Assembly (NCBI GenBank): GCA_025201765.1
Contig: MU623393.1
Location: 1 to 64,000, forward strand
Direction of reading: 5' to 3'
Source: Daldinia sp. FL1419
Taxonomy: Eukaryota > Ascomycota > Sordariomycetes > Xylariales > Hypoxylaceae
Length of the DNA stretch: 64,000 nucleotides
The position numbers were made by a program, and so were the translations under genes. The notes beneath the pieces were generated by a model that worked only from the letters and a program-made list of their open reading frames with translations, had not been told where the DNA came from and did no database searches. Below, piece by piece: positions 12,501-24,659 of this stretch (the first letter of the stretch is position 1; every line of letters starts with the position of its first letter).

Positions 12501-12886
12501 TAGTGAGAAATATCTACAAATTATGTTAGCATTAACCGTTACTATTCAAAACTTGAGATAAATTCAACCTTGTATCCCGCCTTGATTGCGCCTACGAAGG
12601 CGAAGGTATAACGAAAGTCATTAGGTCCAATATACGCAATAGTAGGCGTGCGCTCCGGGTCCCCTCGTCCAATTTCATTCTCTATCCATCGCGCAACTCC
12701 GTTTATAGCATTAGCTAGTTGGCGATATGTGACATCTTTAAACCCAGCCTCATAATTTGACGGATCAACGGGATATTTCCCGTAGAGAGAGTTTGGCTCC
12801 GTCGCAGCAATTTCGTCTATAACATCAGGTAAAAGCTTCGGCTCTTCTTGGGGAGCCATCGTGGACCTTGTTTCTTCCATGTTCAC
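9559..12886 (-). CDS. NRPS-like carboxylate reductase (A-T-R)
   Basis: Two exons (12886-12569 and 12513-9559) give 1090 residues. The adenylation domain occupies about residues 10-560, with the A3 core TSGTTGLPKP near 188, GSSETAGLP, the GDL motif (FHTGDLFKRH) and the A10 lysine in TPKGTVMKK. A carrier domain follows with GIDSLQ; Ser603 should bear phosphopantetheine. From about 690 a Male-sterility-type thioester reductase follows, with VTGTTGSIGAYIL for NADPH and the YAESK (YxxxK) catalytic motif near 857. There is no condensation domain. The expected reaction is ATP-dependent activation of a carboxylic acid, loading on the carrier, and reductive release as aldehyde or alcohol. The acid is unknown. 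The length suits the fungal A-T-R family. The intron (12514-12568) has a CTAAC branch site but a weak donor, GTTGAA. It diverges from the PTH11-like gene at 13407 and converges on the GMC oxidase gene. Confidence 0.9.
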
Positions 12887-13406
12887 TTATAAGTGGGGGG
12901 AAGTGTAGATGGGCCAACCTAAGTAGGTAGGTAGGTAGGTAGGTCTATCTTGAATATGGAACAGATGAAATAATACATAGGATTAGCGCCGGCATGCTGT
13001 CAGCATCTGCCCAATCCTCTCCCTGTCCTCGCGGATCATATCATATACCGAATTCAGGCACAGGAGTATTAAAAATATGCATCTAACCACCATATACACA
13101 CGCACTTACCAACCTGGGTAGTGAACAACCCGGGCATAACCTGGGCACGCGTGGGCCATGCAAGCTAGCGGCAACGGTCACGACCAACATGACTTGAGGT
13201 TACACAGGTGATTCGACGGCTCGAACGTTCATCGTCGCCACGGGGATCCTTCTTGTGTACCCATAATCCTTAATAAGTGCAAAGGTATTTTGGACTTATG
13301 CTTCGCTGGCCATGATGCCTCTTTTCTTTTCCAACATAATCCAAAGCCGATGCCTCTCAATGAGATGCGATCGTAGGCATCATCGGCCCTACTTTCTCTC
13401 ATCGCA
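12887..13406. promoter_or_regulatory. Divergent promoter region with TAGG repeat
   Basis: These 520 bases separate the NRPS-like gene (-) from the PTH11-like gene (+) and must serve both. A run of about five GTAG/TAGG units lies at 12918-12943, some 35 bases upstream of the NRPS-like start codon, probably in its leader. Co-regulation of the two genes is possible but not shown by the sequence. Confidence 0.45.
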
Positions 13407-14576
13407 ATGTCGGATTCGGACAGTTTAGGCCCTCTATTCGAACGTATAAACATTGCATTTTTCGTGATAGCCGGTACCTCATATGCATTGAGGGTCTATG
13501 TACGCGCTTTTCTGATAAATGCATTCGGAAAAGATGATTATTGGATGACAGCTGCTATGGTGCGTTCTCCAACGACCTGCAAAAACAACCAACGACAGTT
13601 GAAAGGGTACCCAATCTAATGAAAAAATTAGGCAGCATATATAGCGAATACCACAATAGCCATTCTAAGCGTGAGATATGGCTCGGGAAAGCACCTGTGG
13701 CGTATAGATGAAGATGATATCCCAAAGGCTCTAATGGTCAATAATACCATTCAACATTTTAACAAGCTAACCTAGGTACTGACGATGAAATAGCTCACAT
13801 ACGCAAGCGAGATAACTTACGGGACAACGATGATACTTACCAAGATGTCCATCGCGGCATTCCTACTGCGAGTAACACCGCATAAAGTCCACCGGTTGAT
13901 CATATACGTCGCTTCAGGCTTCACTTGCGCTGCTGGCCTAACTCTGGTCTTTATCGTCATGTTTCAGTGTAAACCAGTGTCCTTGTTTTGGCATAGAAAT
14001 CAGCCTGGGTCATGTTTACCCGTGGAAGCAATCATTACCAGCACATACGTTTATAGCGCGTTCGCCATCCTGACGGATTTCACCTTTACGCTGTTACCGC
14101 TATATCTCATTTGGAAACTCCAGATGGATATGAGGACCAAGATAGTCCTTGGACCAATCATGTGTCTGGCGTTTATGTGAGTATACGAGATGTAACACTC
14201 CAGATCATCGCTAACGACCTGCAGGGCAAGCCTTGCCGTGATCATTCGACTGCCTTACGTTAGTGACTTTAGGAAAGAAGACGTGTTGCGTAAGTTTATG
14301 TTACCAGTATCCTCGACGCGCTGCTGCTAACTCGAGACAGATGACACTACCAACTTCGCCATCTGGTCGGCCGTTGAGCAGGGTTTGGCAATCACGGCGG
14401 GTAGTTTAGCGACGCTTCGTCCGTTGCTCCGGAGGGCAATTGAGAATTTCAACTCTTTGAAAGAGTCATTGTGTAATAGTGCAGATGGTGCAACATCTCA
14501 TAGCACCGATTCTGTCACGGCGCAGCTCACAGCACGCCGCCCAGATGAGATCAAACTTCAAAGCCGAAATCCATAA
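13407..14576 (+). CDS. PTH11-like rhodopsin-domain membrane protein
   Basis: Five exons (13407-13559, 13632-13736, 13794-14176, 14225-14289, 14341-14576) give 313 residues with all junctions in frame. Family marks include the first helix followed by LRVYVRAF, FGKDDYWMT after it, the SIAAFLLR helix, FQCKPVSLFWHR, the FAILTDFTFTLLPLYLIWKL helix, and IWSAVEQGLAITAGSLATLRPLLRR at the end of the seventh helix. The latter (WSAVEQGLAI...SLATLRP) is typical of the fungal rhodopsin-domain family. It is shorter than the paralogue at 3308-4580 and not closely similar, so the two are not a recent tandem pair. It probably sits in the plasma membrane; the ligand is unknown. It shares its promoter region with the NRPS-like reductase. 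Confidence 0.85.
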
Positions 14577-17500
14577 TTATTGTCATATATCATATCCCCC
14601 TTCGGTCCGTCCCGCGATTCGTGTTTGTGATCTCATCTTGTTAATTAAAACAACGGTTGGTCCAAATAGGGGCGGGTTTTCTGTTATCAACAAAGTGGGA
14701 TAATTCCCGATACGATTCCACAGATGTCGGAAGTCAAGAGCGAGTCATCATGACGACGGAAACATGCCGTCGATCGCACGGTTATGCCGGATGCGGTATC
14801 AAAAGCAGAACTGCATCAAGCGTCGCAAGTTCCTCCACGATTGTAGTATTTAGAGGCGAAGTCAAGTAACGTTGGATTAGGGTAAACAGCACATCCGTAT
14901 TACTTATTGCATTAAATTATTAATAGTGAGTTAAACAGGCTCAATTGCGGCCGTGCTGATGATCCCGTACCCACGGGCCCTCGCTGCGGATGTCAGATCC
15001 TCCCTAACGCTTAACGCTGACAAGGTCCCTTGTCTTGGACACCTAACGCCGAACAACCCGGCAACATATGGTATTAACACGTAAGCGGACAATCAAAGGA
15101 TGACGGCAAACATCATTTACAGACGCCCTTTTCCAGCCCAACGTTTTCCCATAGCAAGACTCGACGTATCCCGCACCAATCACCGTCACACACGGACCTA
15201 CAACATCGGGTCTTCGTCGGTGTGGCTTTGGTTAGTTCGGACACAACTGGCGTCTATATCCCGTGCTATTATTTCCAATGAGCGCGCTTAACGCGACTGT
15301 AGGGATACGTAAAGCGGTGAGGCTTAGACTCAAGGCCCCCAATAGGGAAGTTCCCGTCATGCTACTTCGATGGACGGGTATGAGCGAGCATCGGTCCGGT
15401 AAGCTCGAGCCCGGGATGTAAGAAAATCTCAACGGGCTTCATGCCGGCGTATCGGAGACAGGGGGATTTTCCGGCGTCTAACTATATATTACCAGACGGA
15501 GACTCGGACCCATCGTCCTGCATGGCATATAGCTGGGCATGGACGGGCGAATATCCACACCACACGCCATGCCATCGATGGTGAGACAGTGGATGAGCTT
15601 ACCTCGCAGGATTTGGTCTAGAATAAAGATCTTACTCTAGAAGCTATGGAACCATTCTATGCTAGGATACTTGATGATAACTAAGCCCAGGATGCCTATC
15701 CCCGAGACGTCTAACCAAGGTTAAACGCAAACTGTCGCGGTATTGGTGGAGAGGTAACGAGGAACTGGATGGGATTCGAAGAACCACGGTGAATACGAAC
15801 ATAAACATAGTAGACGTTTCTCTAAATAGCTTCTTAGTTAAGAGAATATAATTCCTCTAGGACTAGAGAAAGTTCAACCAAGAAACTTACCTCCTTATTT
15901 TGGAAACGGGCTCCCTCTTCTGAATAGCCAAGAGAAGTGTCCAGCGTATAGAAGTTACAGATACGCTACAGAAGCCCTGAATGCAGGCGTAAGATGCTTA
16001 ACTCAACAAAGCAGTGAGATAATACGATTAGGATTACATTAGGCATGGACTCAAGACGGAGGTCGTAGTGATAATGGAGGTATTACTCCACCCAGTACAC
16101 GATCACTGTCGTTTCGTCGACGTTGGTACAAGGCAGTACAAGCACACTTACACCGATTTACTTAGATTTACCTAGAGATACAAACTCGCCTCCCTAGCAA
16201 AGTATCTCTTGAAAGCTAAGTATGATTCTTTAATCTCACCGTTATGCCGACCCTAGTGCAAGTTTCGACGGGAGATAAAACACCGACGTTGTATATTTGT
16301 GGGTTGACTATAGCAATAGTGCGGAATACGTATTCATGAATAGCCTATTCCATCGACCGGTTTGAAGGTACCCCTTTTGCATTCTAACGCCAGTTCGCCA
16401 GATTCATTACTGTTGGCAAACCTAACAGGAAACAACGCCGGTGCGGGTCCCCATAACTAAAAGGAGGAAATGCAATAGGGCTCTCTAGCGTCGTGCGAGC
16501 CCTCCGATTCTTTTCCATTGAAGCCTCACGTATCATGCCCAATTACAAAGGAGGCATCCAACTGCCGTTCAGGGGAAATACCTGGCAACGGGGCTCCAAA
16601 CAAAATCTCTTACAGATATCATTAGTCTTGAGGACAAGCGGTAACCAAGGTCTTGGCGATACTAGTCTGCTCCTATTGTCCATGATTGCAGTGGGAAAGG
16701 ATTTTAGATTGTGTAAGGTGATGTCCATCTGATTGATGACACAAAGGCCGAGGAGACTCCTGCGGCTGAACGTTCTGTAAGAACGCCCGACATGACAAGG
16801 CAAGCCCTACGATCTCACCACGCCTAAATTTACCCCAGGTTTTAGGGAAAAGAAGGGGTCCTTCCCGAATCAAGTCCATATAGTCGGGATTTGTATAAAG
16901 CGGTGAGAGGTGATACAAAATTCACCATCGTGACACTTTTTGTCTGACGGTCATGGTATCATGGTATCTTACCTCAGCCAGATGCCCAAAACGCGGGTTG
17001 TGGAGAGATCGAGTATCATAATGTATCGTGATGGAAACTTGATTTGCGAAATTGCATATTTGGATCGACACAGTATGCTCGACACGTGGAGCTTGATGGT
17101 TCTAGAACATCAACGTAGACACTTAAATAAGTACGATTAGAGCGAGTAGGCTATCTCAAGTAAAGTACTTCCGTTCGATATCGGTGATTATCGTAACCCA
17201 AGAGATACAACACTCTAGTAGAGAGCATATCCTCATGTCGTATGTGCGGTATGATATGAAGATTCTCGACGCGTTTAGCCAGGGGTTAGGTAGAATGTTA
17301 TTGCGTGTCTCCTGACCAGCTTGCCCTGCAGGGCGACAGTACTATGGTATTATTGGTTTCACGACCAACTCAGCTCTTCTGCATGAATGCGATAATGGTA
17401 GGAAATTTAAGGATTGCCAGCTGTGATCGAGAAGGCAATATTCAGAAGCAACTAGCCGTGGCCAGATCGGCCACCGGGTGTCGCGAAATGCTGAACGACC

Positions 17501-18570
17501 ACCCTAGTTTTCCCCTTTCCTTGTTTTCTGGGCCCAAGGAGGTAATAGACTGGGAGAGTTTCACCTCGTACAGCATACCAGCTTCGTCATCGCGGTCATC
17601 TAAGAACCATATTGCCGTAGTAGGACTAAAAGTACCTAGATATCATGCCAGGTACATCTTTTTTTTCTCCGGAGACACTATAGTTGAAGGAGATGTTTGA
17701 CTAATAGTAACGTTCTGGAGGCTCAAGTACTCCTCAAAGCAAAAACTAAATGCTGAGAGATACCGGGGATTCCCGGCCATACGGGACTGGTATTCGAATT
17801 CTTCAGTCTGCTAGAATTTAGAAGGGTCCTCTGCGAAGCCATCGTGACTACTGACGAGATACGTCCGCACGATACCCTTGTAGCTAGCCTCCGAGAGACT
17901 AGACAGCCTTAACCTATATGGGGAACTGGGGCCCTACAGGGTGCTAACATGTCAATATTTTATGAGCGTGCCCAGTAACCGGCTCCAGATAATTCTTGCT
18001 TACAGATTGAGGTGTCAGCCCTTTGATGTGGGCTTTTTACCTTGATATTCCCACTTGGTCTCTAACTATACTACTCCTTACCGGAGCCTAAGCCCTTTTA
18101 GGCATTAATACGTGACCATTATGTATAATACTAGCAACTTTCAGGGTTATTATGCATGACATATCTTAATCTACCCAAGTAAGGTACATGTAGTTACATG
18201 ACCTTGTAAGCTTGTAAGCCTGTGGGCTTGGGTTTGTTGTCATATGTATCCCTTTGCTACCTAGGTAGCCTGTCTTAGATGGATTTTGACTTAGCAAGGA
18301 CGGTTGATTTTGACTGGTGGGTTAACGGGCTTGAATGTACGTGTGTTAGTTAGATGGTTTTTAACAAGCCGTTAACTAAGTTAAACGTCCAATATGAACG
18401 GGTCCCGCGGATCTGGAGGAACGATTGCCGTTCCATGGGAGGCGAATATGGCGTTCTCTTCGCCAATGGAAAATTGAATACAAGATGCCATGAAGGTGGT
18501 AAAGCTGGGTATAGCATGCAGGTGAAGTGGAGGATAATTGAACTATTCTATGGTTCTTAGTGGTCCCAGG

Positions 18571-18612
18571 CTGAGTCCACTATGCTGAGTCCACTATGCT
18601 GAGTCCACCATG
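18571..18612. repeat. 14-bp tandem repeat, three copies
   Basis: The unit CTGAGTCCACTATG occurs three times head to tail, at 18571, 18585 and 18599. The third copy has C for T at position 11, and a degraded fourth start follows. Confidence 0.85.
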
Positions 18613-21600
18613 CTGGGTGGTGCCGTGTAAGGACCAAAGCGTTTTGGCTCCGAAAAGGGTTTAAAGCCGTGGCGGGAATAGTAAGGGACCGTTTAGAGTG
18701 AACCGTTGTAGAAAAATAAAGGACAAAGGAAAAATGAGTTATGTTAGTGTATTAATGATTAATAGCATTAATGAAAAATATGTTAGGTATCCGAAGATTG
18801 GTCACACTAATAAGAAGGCGAAATGCAAAATGTAGGCAAATCTAAATATAGTCGCGCCGAGGTCAACTAACGAATCGGCTGCTTGCGCTGGTGTCGTCAT
18901 GACATGTCATGGCAGGTCAGCGAACGGAATTGGAGCAAAGCGAATTCGATGATGCATACCTATGTTAGCATATGTTTAATCCAAGTATTTTTCGGGTTCT
19001 TTTTTTTTCTTACTTTTTTTCTTGTATGATCTTCCTTGGGTCTTTCTAGTCGTTCTTCAAACCTTCTACGACGATCCACTTCGGTCCCACCACGTCCATG
19101 TGGATATGATCTGATGAAGCTTGGGATTCGAAGACTTGGGGACCTAGAAGGACCCAGGAATTTATCGATGCATTCTAGAGTTGACCCCTCACGTACAAAG
19201 TTTTTTTTTTCTTTTCTTTTTTCTTTACTTTCTTTTTCTTTACTTTCTTTTTCTTGGTCTTCCCTTTTTTACCCCCCCCCCCTTTATCCCTCCAGTTACC
19301 GGTATTGGCGTTTCATGCGGTGTTGTGGTGTAGTGTAAGCTTCGAAGCAAACGCCCCCCCATTTCGTTCTCACAGTATGAATAACTTGACCCCCAAAAGA
19401 GTAAACCTATTGAGGGATTTGGGGAGCGCATATGTAGGTAGGTATGTACGGCGTAGGAGTATGGAGACGGGATATGTAACTCTCATTGGACTATGAAAGT
19501 ATGTAAGGCAGGCAAAAAAAGAACTCCTCGGATACATAGTGTACGACTATGTACCTAGGTACCTAGACAGACAATACAAGATAAGAAAAAAAGAGGATGC
19601 GACAGTACTGCTTTTGTGGCTAGACCCCAACGCGCTCAAAGCAAGAGGCAATTCATAATTATCCTGCAGGTAATTTATTACTCACCGCTTCTCGCGTTCC
19701 TAACTGGTCGACAGCGTACTGCAGTATCTTCCAATCCCCTCAAGATGGTACCAATCCGCGATACGTGGCGCGAGGACTGATCTCAGGCGAGGGATTGAGA
19801 TGGTCAAAAATAGAAGCATCTCAGTGAGCCACCCAGTGAGCCACCTCGACCATGCGTATGGCTCATGTTGTGCCATGTCTATGCGAGAAGCAGCATGCCA
19901 ATAGTTTAAGGTAGTGGCCGTAGGAGTAATAAAAAAAGAGTAAGCTAAAGAAAGAGTAAAACCGAAAAGTCTTCCGACGATATCCTCATGAGACTACCGC
20001 AAGACTTCTCGGGGACGAGGGCGCATCACGCTAGATCAACTATTGACTAGCAAGACTTGACAAACTGCAAAGCGGCGGGAGCTGCTGTCCCGATGAGATG
20101 GAATCACGGGGTGTGGTGCCGGGCAAGGGACCTAACCGATCCAGACGGTGGATAAACCTGTACAGCGGCGACCGAATGGGGTTAACTAGTCGCCAGTGGT
20201 AGGGAGTCCTGGCTTATAGTTGTATCAGCTGTATCAGTTGTACTAGTTGTATCTATATAGACATGTATGTGTATCTATCTGTATGTGTATGCGTAGGTAA
20301 GTATAATGTAGTAGGGTTTAAACGCGATGAAGGTTGATGAGCCAATGAGCAATCGTATTGGGCATAAAAGTCTCCTATATCACTGCCTGTATTGATTAAA
20401 AGATGGAGGGGATCTTTGAGAAGGCGAGGTCGCGAAGATCATGAAACGTTGTATTTTTGTGTTCGGGTGAGGATCAGATCTCAGAACCGCATATCAGATA
20501 AAGACAGATGACTTGCCGAAAGATGTACATTAAAGACGTCAGGGCTCAGAAAGCGCACTTACCACCTGGGCGCCTGGGCACTTGCCATAGTATTGCGTTG
20601 TATATACCTACCTGCCTAGACTGTACTGGGGTTTGTTAAATGGGGTTGCTGATAGGCGCTCCAGTGAACATTCGACCGCTAAGCAAGCATACAGTAGTGG
20701 CCTGGCGAAGCCTATTGCTACCTCTCGCCTTAGGTACACTAGTATAAGTACATTAGGTAGGTATCGGGCGCTATGAGGTAAGGTAGGTACTGCAGGTATG
20801 GCGCGCGGAATACTGTGCCGATGTAGTGAGCAGCGCCGAAATATATACCTAAGAACTTGTAGATTTCCGAATGAAAGGCTCTCGCAGAAATCTTTGGCCG
20901 AGGCAAGGTTTGTGCTAAAAGGGTTGCTTCTAAGAATAGGAGTGCACTAACTTGCATCTGGTTAGGTTTATGTTTAACGGGCTGCAAGTATCTGAGTAGC
21001 TGGAGATCAGGTGCAAGATTAGACTTGTACTTTCGTACAGTGCAATCATACTGTATTATTATTCTCTTAATGCTGTACGAAAAATTGCATGTACATTTAG
21101 TATTTTTGCGTTTTTGCGTATTTTCAAGCCTATTTCCTGACATGTGCCGTTTACCAAGCACTATTACATATAGCTTTGCAATTTACGACTCGCCCGACTC
21201 GGAGAAAAACAAAGAATAGCAATCAAAGTAAGTAACCAGAAGGACAACTAGAAGGACAATTAAGGAGGAGCTGGCGATGGTTCCTTTGGGTATGTATCCT
21301 TATTCGGCCCTCGCTGCCAACGGCACGTCTATTGTGGCTGAGCTGTCACACAACCAAAATTTCATTTTATTTATGTGGCCTATTATATGCTATGGGTTCA
21401 TAGTAGTACCAATAGGGTTGGCCAGGCTTCGATAATATCAGAAGAAAAAAAATAGCAACACTACAAAGGTTGCACGTTACACAACTGTCTATTGTGCGGG
21501 TATGTACCTAGGTATGTAGTATATATCTACGCAGTTGTGTTGCAATGGAGTCCTTCAGAATGGAGTCGAGCTCAATGATCTGAGCCCTGGATGTTCTTGA

Positions 21601-24600
21601 AGATCGTCGATTATGGGTCTGGTGCTGCACCTTTGGTGTCGGGTCTCGGCATCGATGATCACGTAAACCTCAGCTGCCGGACCCGTCGACCTATCATCTC
21701 AGGAGGCACGAGATCTCCCAGTCCCTCGAAGTCCCTTGAGGCGTCAGCGATTTCGACGTTGACGTCCTTCGCACGCGAAAATCGAAAATGGGCGTTCAGA
21801 GCTTGAAAGAATGAGGCTGTGCTACGAAGGGGACTCGATAATTCATCCAATCAAGTATCGTAAAAGAGACGTCGGCGCAGGTGGATACTAGAAGCAATAT
21901 GGTTCGATTCCTCACCGCTGACCGAGGCGCTTTACTGATTGAGGTCTCTTTCCTCTTCGGAATAGGCTATCACCAGGCATACTATGTTACGTCAAGGACG
22001 TGGGAAAACGTCAGGGACTCAGGGCTCAGGGCTCCGGGGCAAGACAGGGGTAAATAAGGGCGGCAGGCTAGGGTCCTTGTCGGTTCACACGTTCCGCGAC
22101 GAGCCTATCTGGGTTGACTGGGTATGTAACCCACTTCAGATTGGCTCCAAAAATGGACACGAGAAACTGCTGTTTCAGCCAACCGACGTTGAGCCTGTTC
22201 TCCCTCAGATCGAGCTCTGCAGAATACCCCTGCTAAAGTCCCCCCATCAACCATGGGAAAACTATGGGAAAGCCACGATAATGAATGTGCCATTTTGTAG
22301 GAATGCGATGAGTGATAATGCGCCAAAAAGGCTGATGGGTACCTAAATAGGGCTTACTATAACTTTTATTTATTTATTACCGTACCTAGATAATCTATGT
22401 AGCACCCCGTGAATGCCCAGATGGAGATGGAATTTTAATAGCGTAACTGATGCCATCAGACCTACCTCAGGTGGTAGGTCGATAGGTAAGAGGTACCTAA
22501 TGTAATCTACTAATGTAACTGACAAGCTTAAATATTTCTACATAAATAGGATAGCATTATTACATCATGGCTCACCTTCCTCCTTCTTTTAGCCTACCGA
22601 GGTCTTACTAAAATCGCTATGAAAATTTAGCAGGGCTCTCTTGGCAAGAAAAAAATATATAGCTGCTGCCCCCGTCCCCCGAGAATTATGGATACTCCGC
22701 CCGGAGCGGGACCTAAACGTTCGGGTATGTACTCCGTTGATAGTAGGGATCTGGGCTCTTGCGCAACGATCCAATCCATTAATCCGTATGTTTTTGTGGT
22801 CCAAGGCAGTTACAATGCTTGTAGATTGTGGGCCGAAGCTGGACGAGCAGACGGAGCTCAGCTTCTCCTTTATGTTTCTAAACTTCGGCAGTGAATAATT
22901 CAAACTTGGCCTGGGGCTCGCCTGATACGTACGTGCTCTCGGGGTTCTTGTCCGTTTAGGATAGATGCAACTCGGAGTTGCGCACAGATAAATGCTGTTG
23001 CCTTGTGGATCTACAACCGGCACTTTGGACCTTTTAAGGAAATGACAAAGGTCGATATGACGTTGCTACGACCGATTCTGTTAGATGATAGATGCACTAG
23101 GTATATAGGCATTTTCTCCCTGCCCATCTACACAGGGATAGACCATGTCTGTTGATGGGTTATCCGTCTCGTAGGGATATTTTGTCGTTATTATGATCCG
23201 ACTAGGAAAAAAAAATATACTGGAGCTGAATTGTTCTTCGTGAACTTTATCTACCGGTATCGGTGTCTTGCTACTTTCCGTACTTTTGTGGTTTGGAGGG
23301 GACGCAGAAATTTTAGCCATCGGTTAAGACATAATCCTCAAGCCGCAACTAAGATGATGAGGCTTAGGAGTCCGTTCTTTCACCTGAAACCCGCTGTCTC
23401 TTTGTAATGCCAATTTTCGTCAATTTTCAGGTTAACTCCCCCTTTAGCTTGCGGATGAAATCCGTTTGGCTTGTAAAAAGGTCATTTAGTCATAGGTGGA
23501 ATTTATCTGCTTGTCTTTCGGTGATAGGCCAAACTATTAAAGGTGGTTTAATAAAGATCAGAATCTTTTAGTTAGTTTATCTTAAGCTGTAAATGTATCA
23601 TCACTAGCTAGGTATCATGTATGCTAGTTACTTGGTTGATACATCGGGTTATCTAGCTTCTGATCATACATATACATATACACATGAGGCAACTATTTGA
23701 ACATGCTTTAGTACCTAAGTTGATACGGTGCGACGAAACTGGTTGAGAGAAAATGGGTTGGTTTTTTTTCCCATCCCAAAGACAGCGACCTATTGTATCA
23801 TGTGCGGTCCGCGGTCCTTGGGTCCTTGTGCCGTGAGGGCATTGCTAGCGTGCCATATGATTTAGTTCGTCCTTTAGAGGATCTGAAGCATGCTGGCATG
23901 TGGCATAGAATCGCAACACGCCCAATGGAAGATATATACGCCTATGTGTTAATTCCTGACAGACTAGGTGGGCTTCAATATAGGACGGTGTTGATGCATG
24001 CCACCACACCATGCTAATAGAAGTTAGCATTACCGTCAAGGTTGTCTTGCGGGTGATCTATTGAATCTATCTACATTCTTACGTTTTTGCTTTCTTACCA
24101 GTATTCATCGCGCCGCCACGTTTAGTGAGACCCGTTGCTTCCTACGGAGTACAAGATCACAGGTCATAATGTTAAAAGCTTACTGGATCTTTCCGCATAA
24201 CAATATCTTATCCAATATGGACGGTCTGTAATCCCAGTGGAGTCGGAGATTCTTGACAAGCCCCGCCACGCTGACATGTCCAACATCCAGTCGTGGGCTT
24301 CGGGATTCGTCCAGTTTACCTAATGTTTCTAATGTCGCATGGACAGCACAGAATCGACGAGAAAGCTCCGAATAATATGGCCAGAACAAAATTCCTTGGA
24401 ATACAAGATGCCGTTCGAGAGAATACACGTGTGTAAGTTTTATCGCCGTCGTCCGCCGACCTATCTTTCGTCTTTCGGTGTCAAAGACCGGTTGCGGATG
24501 GGATGGATGATGGGACGATGCCAGCCCAAACTCGGCACACGCAGGATAATGCCCTGGATATGCTGGGTATACTGGATATGTTCCCCGGAATAGTGCGACA

Positions 24601-24631
24601 GAATACCTGTGGTTGATGCAGCTGCTGACTG

Positions 24632-24659
24632 TTTTTTTTTTTTTTTTTTTTTTTTTTTT
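24632..24659. repeat. Poly-T tract (28 T)
   Basis: An uninterrupted run of 28 T followed by CTTCTTCTTC. On the minus strand it reads as poly-A and could be the scar of a retroposed sequence, but no adjacent element was identified. Length in an assembly is unreliable for such runs. Confidence 0.8.

Noticed and set aside
17305..17700. 131-codon plus-strand frame in the gene desert
   Set aside because: No conserved motif or splice-consistent neighbouring exons; a chance frame is more likely.
21901..21911. GGTTCGATTCC, a perfect match to a tRNA B-box
   Set aside because: The flanking bases do not form a T-stem (TATGG against CCTCA), and no A-box or acceptor stem fits upstream.
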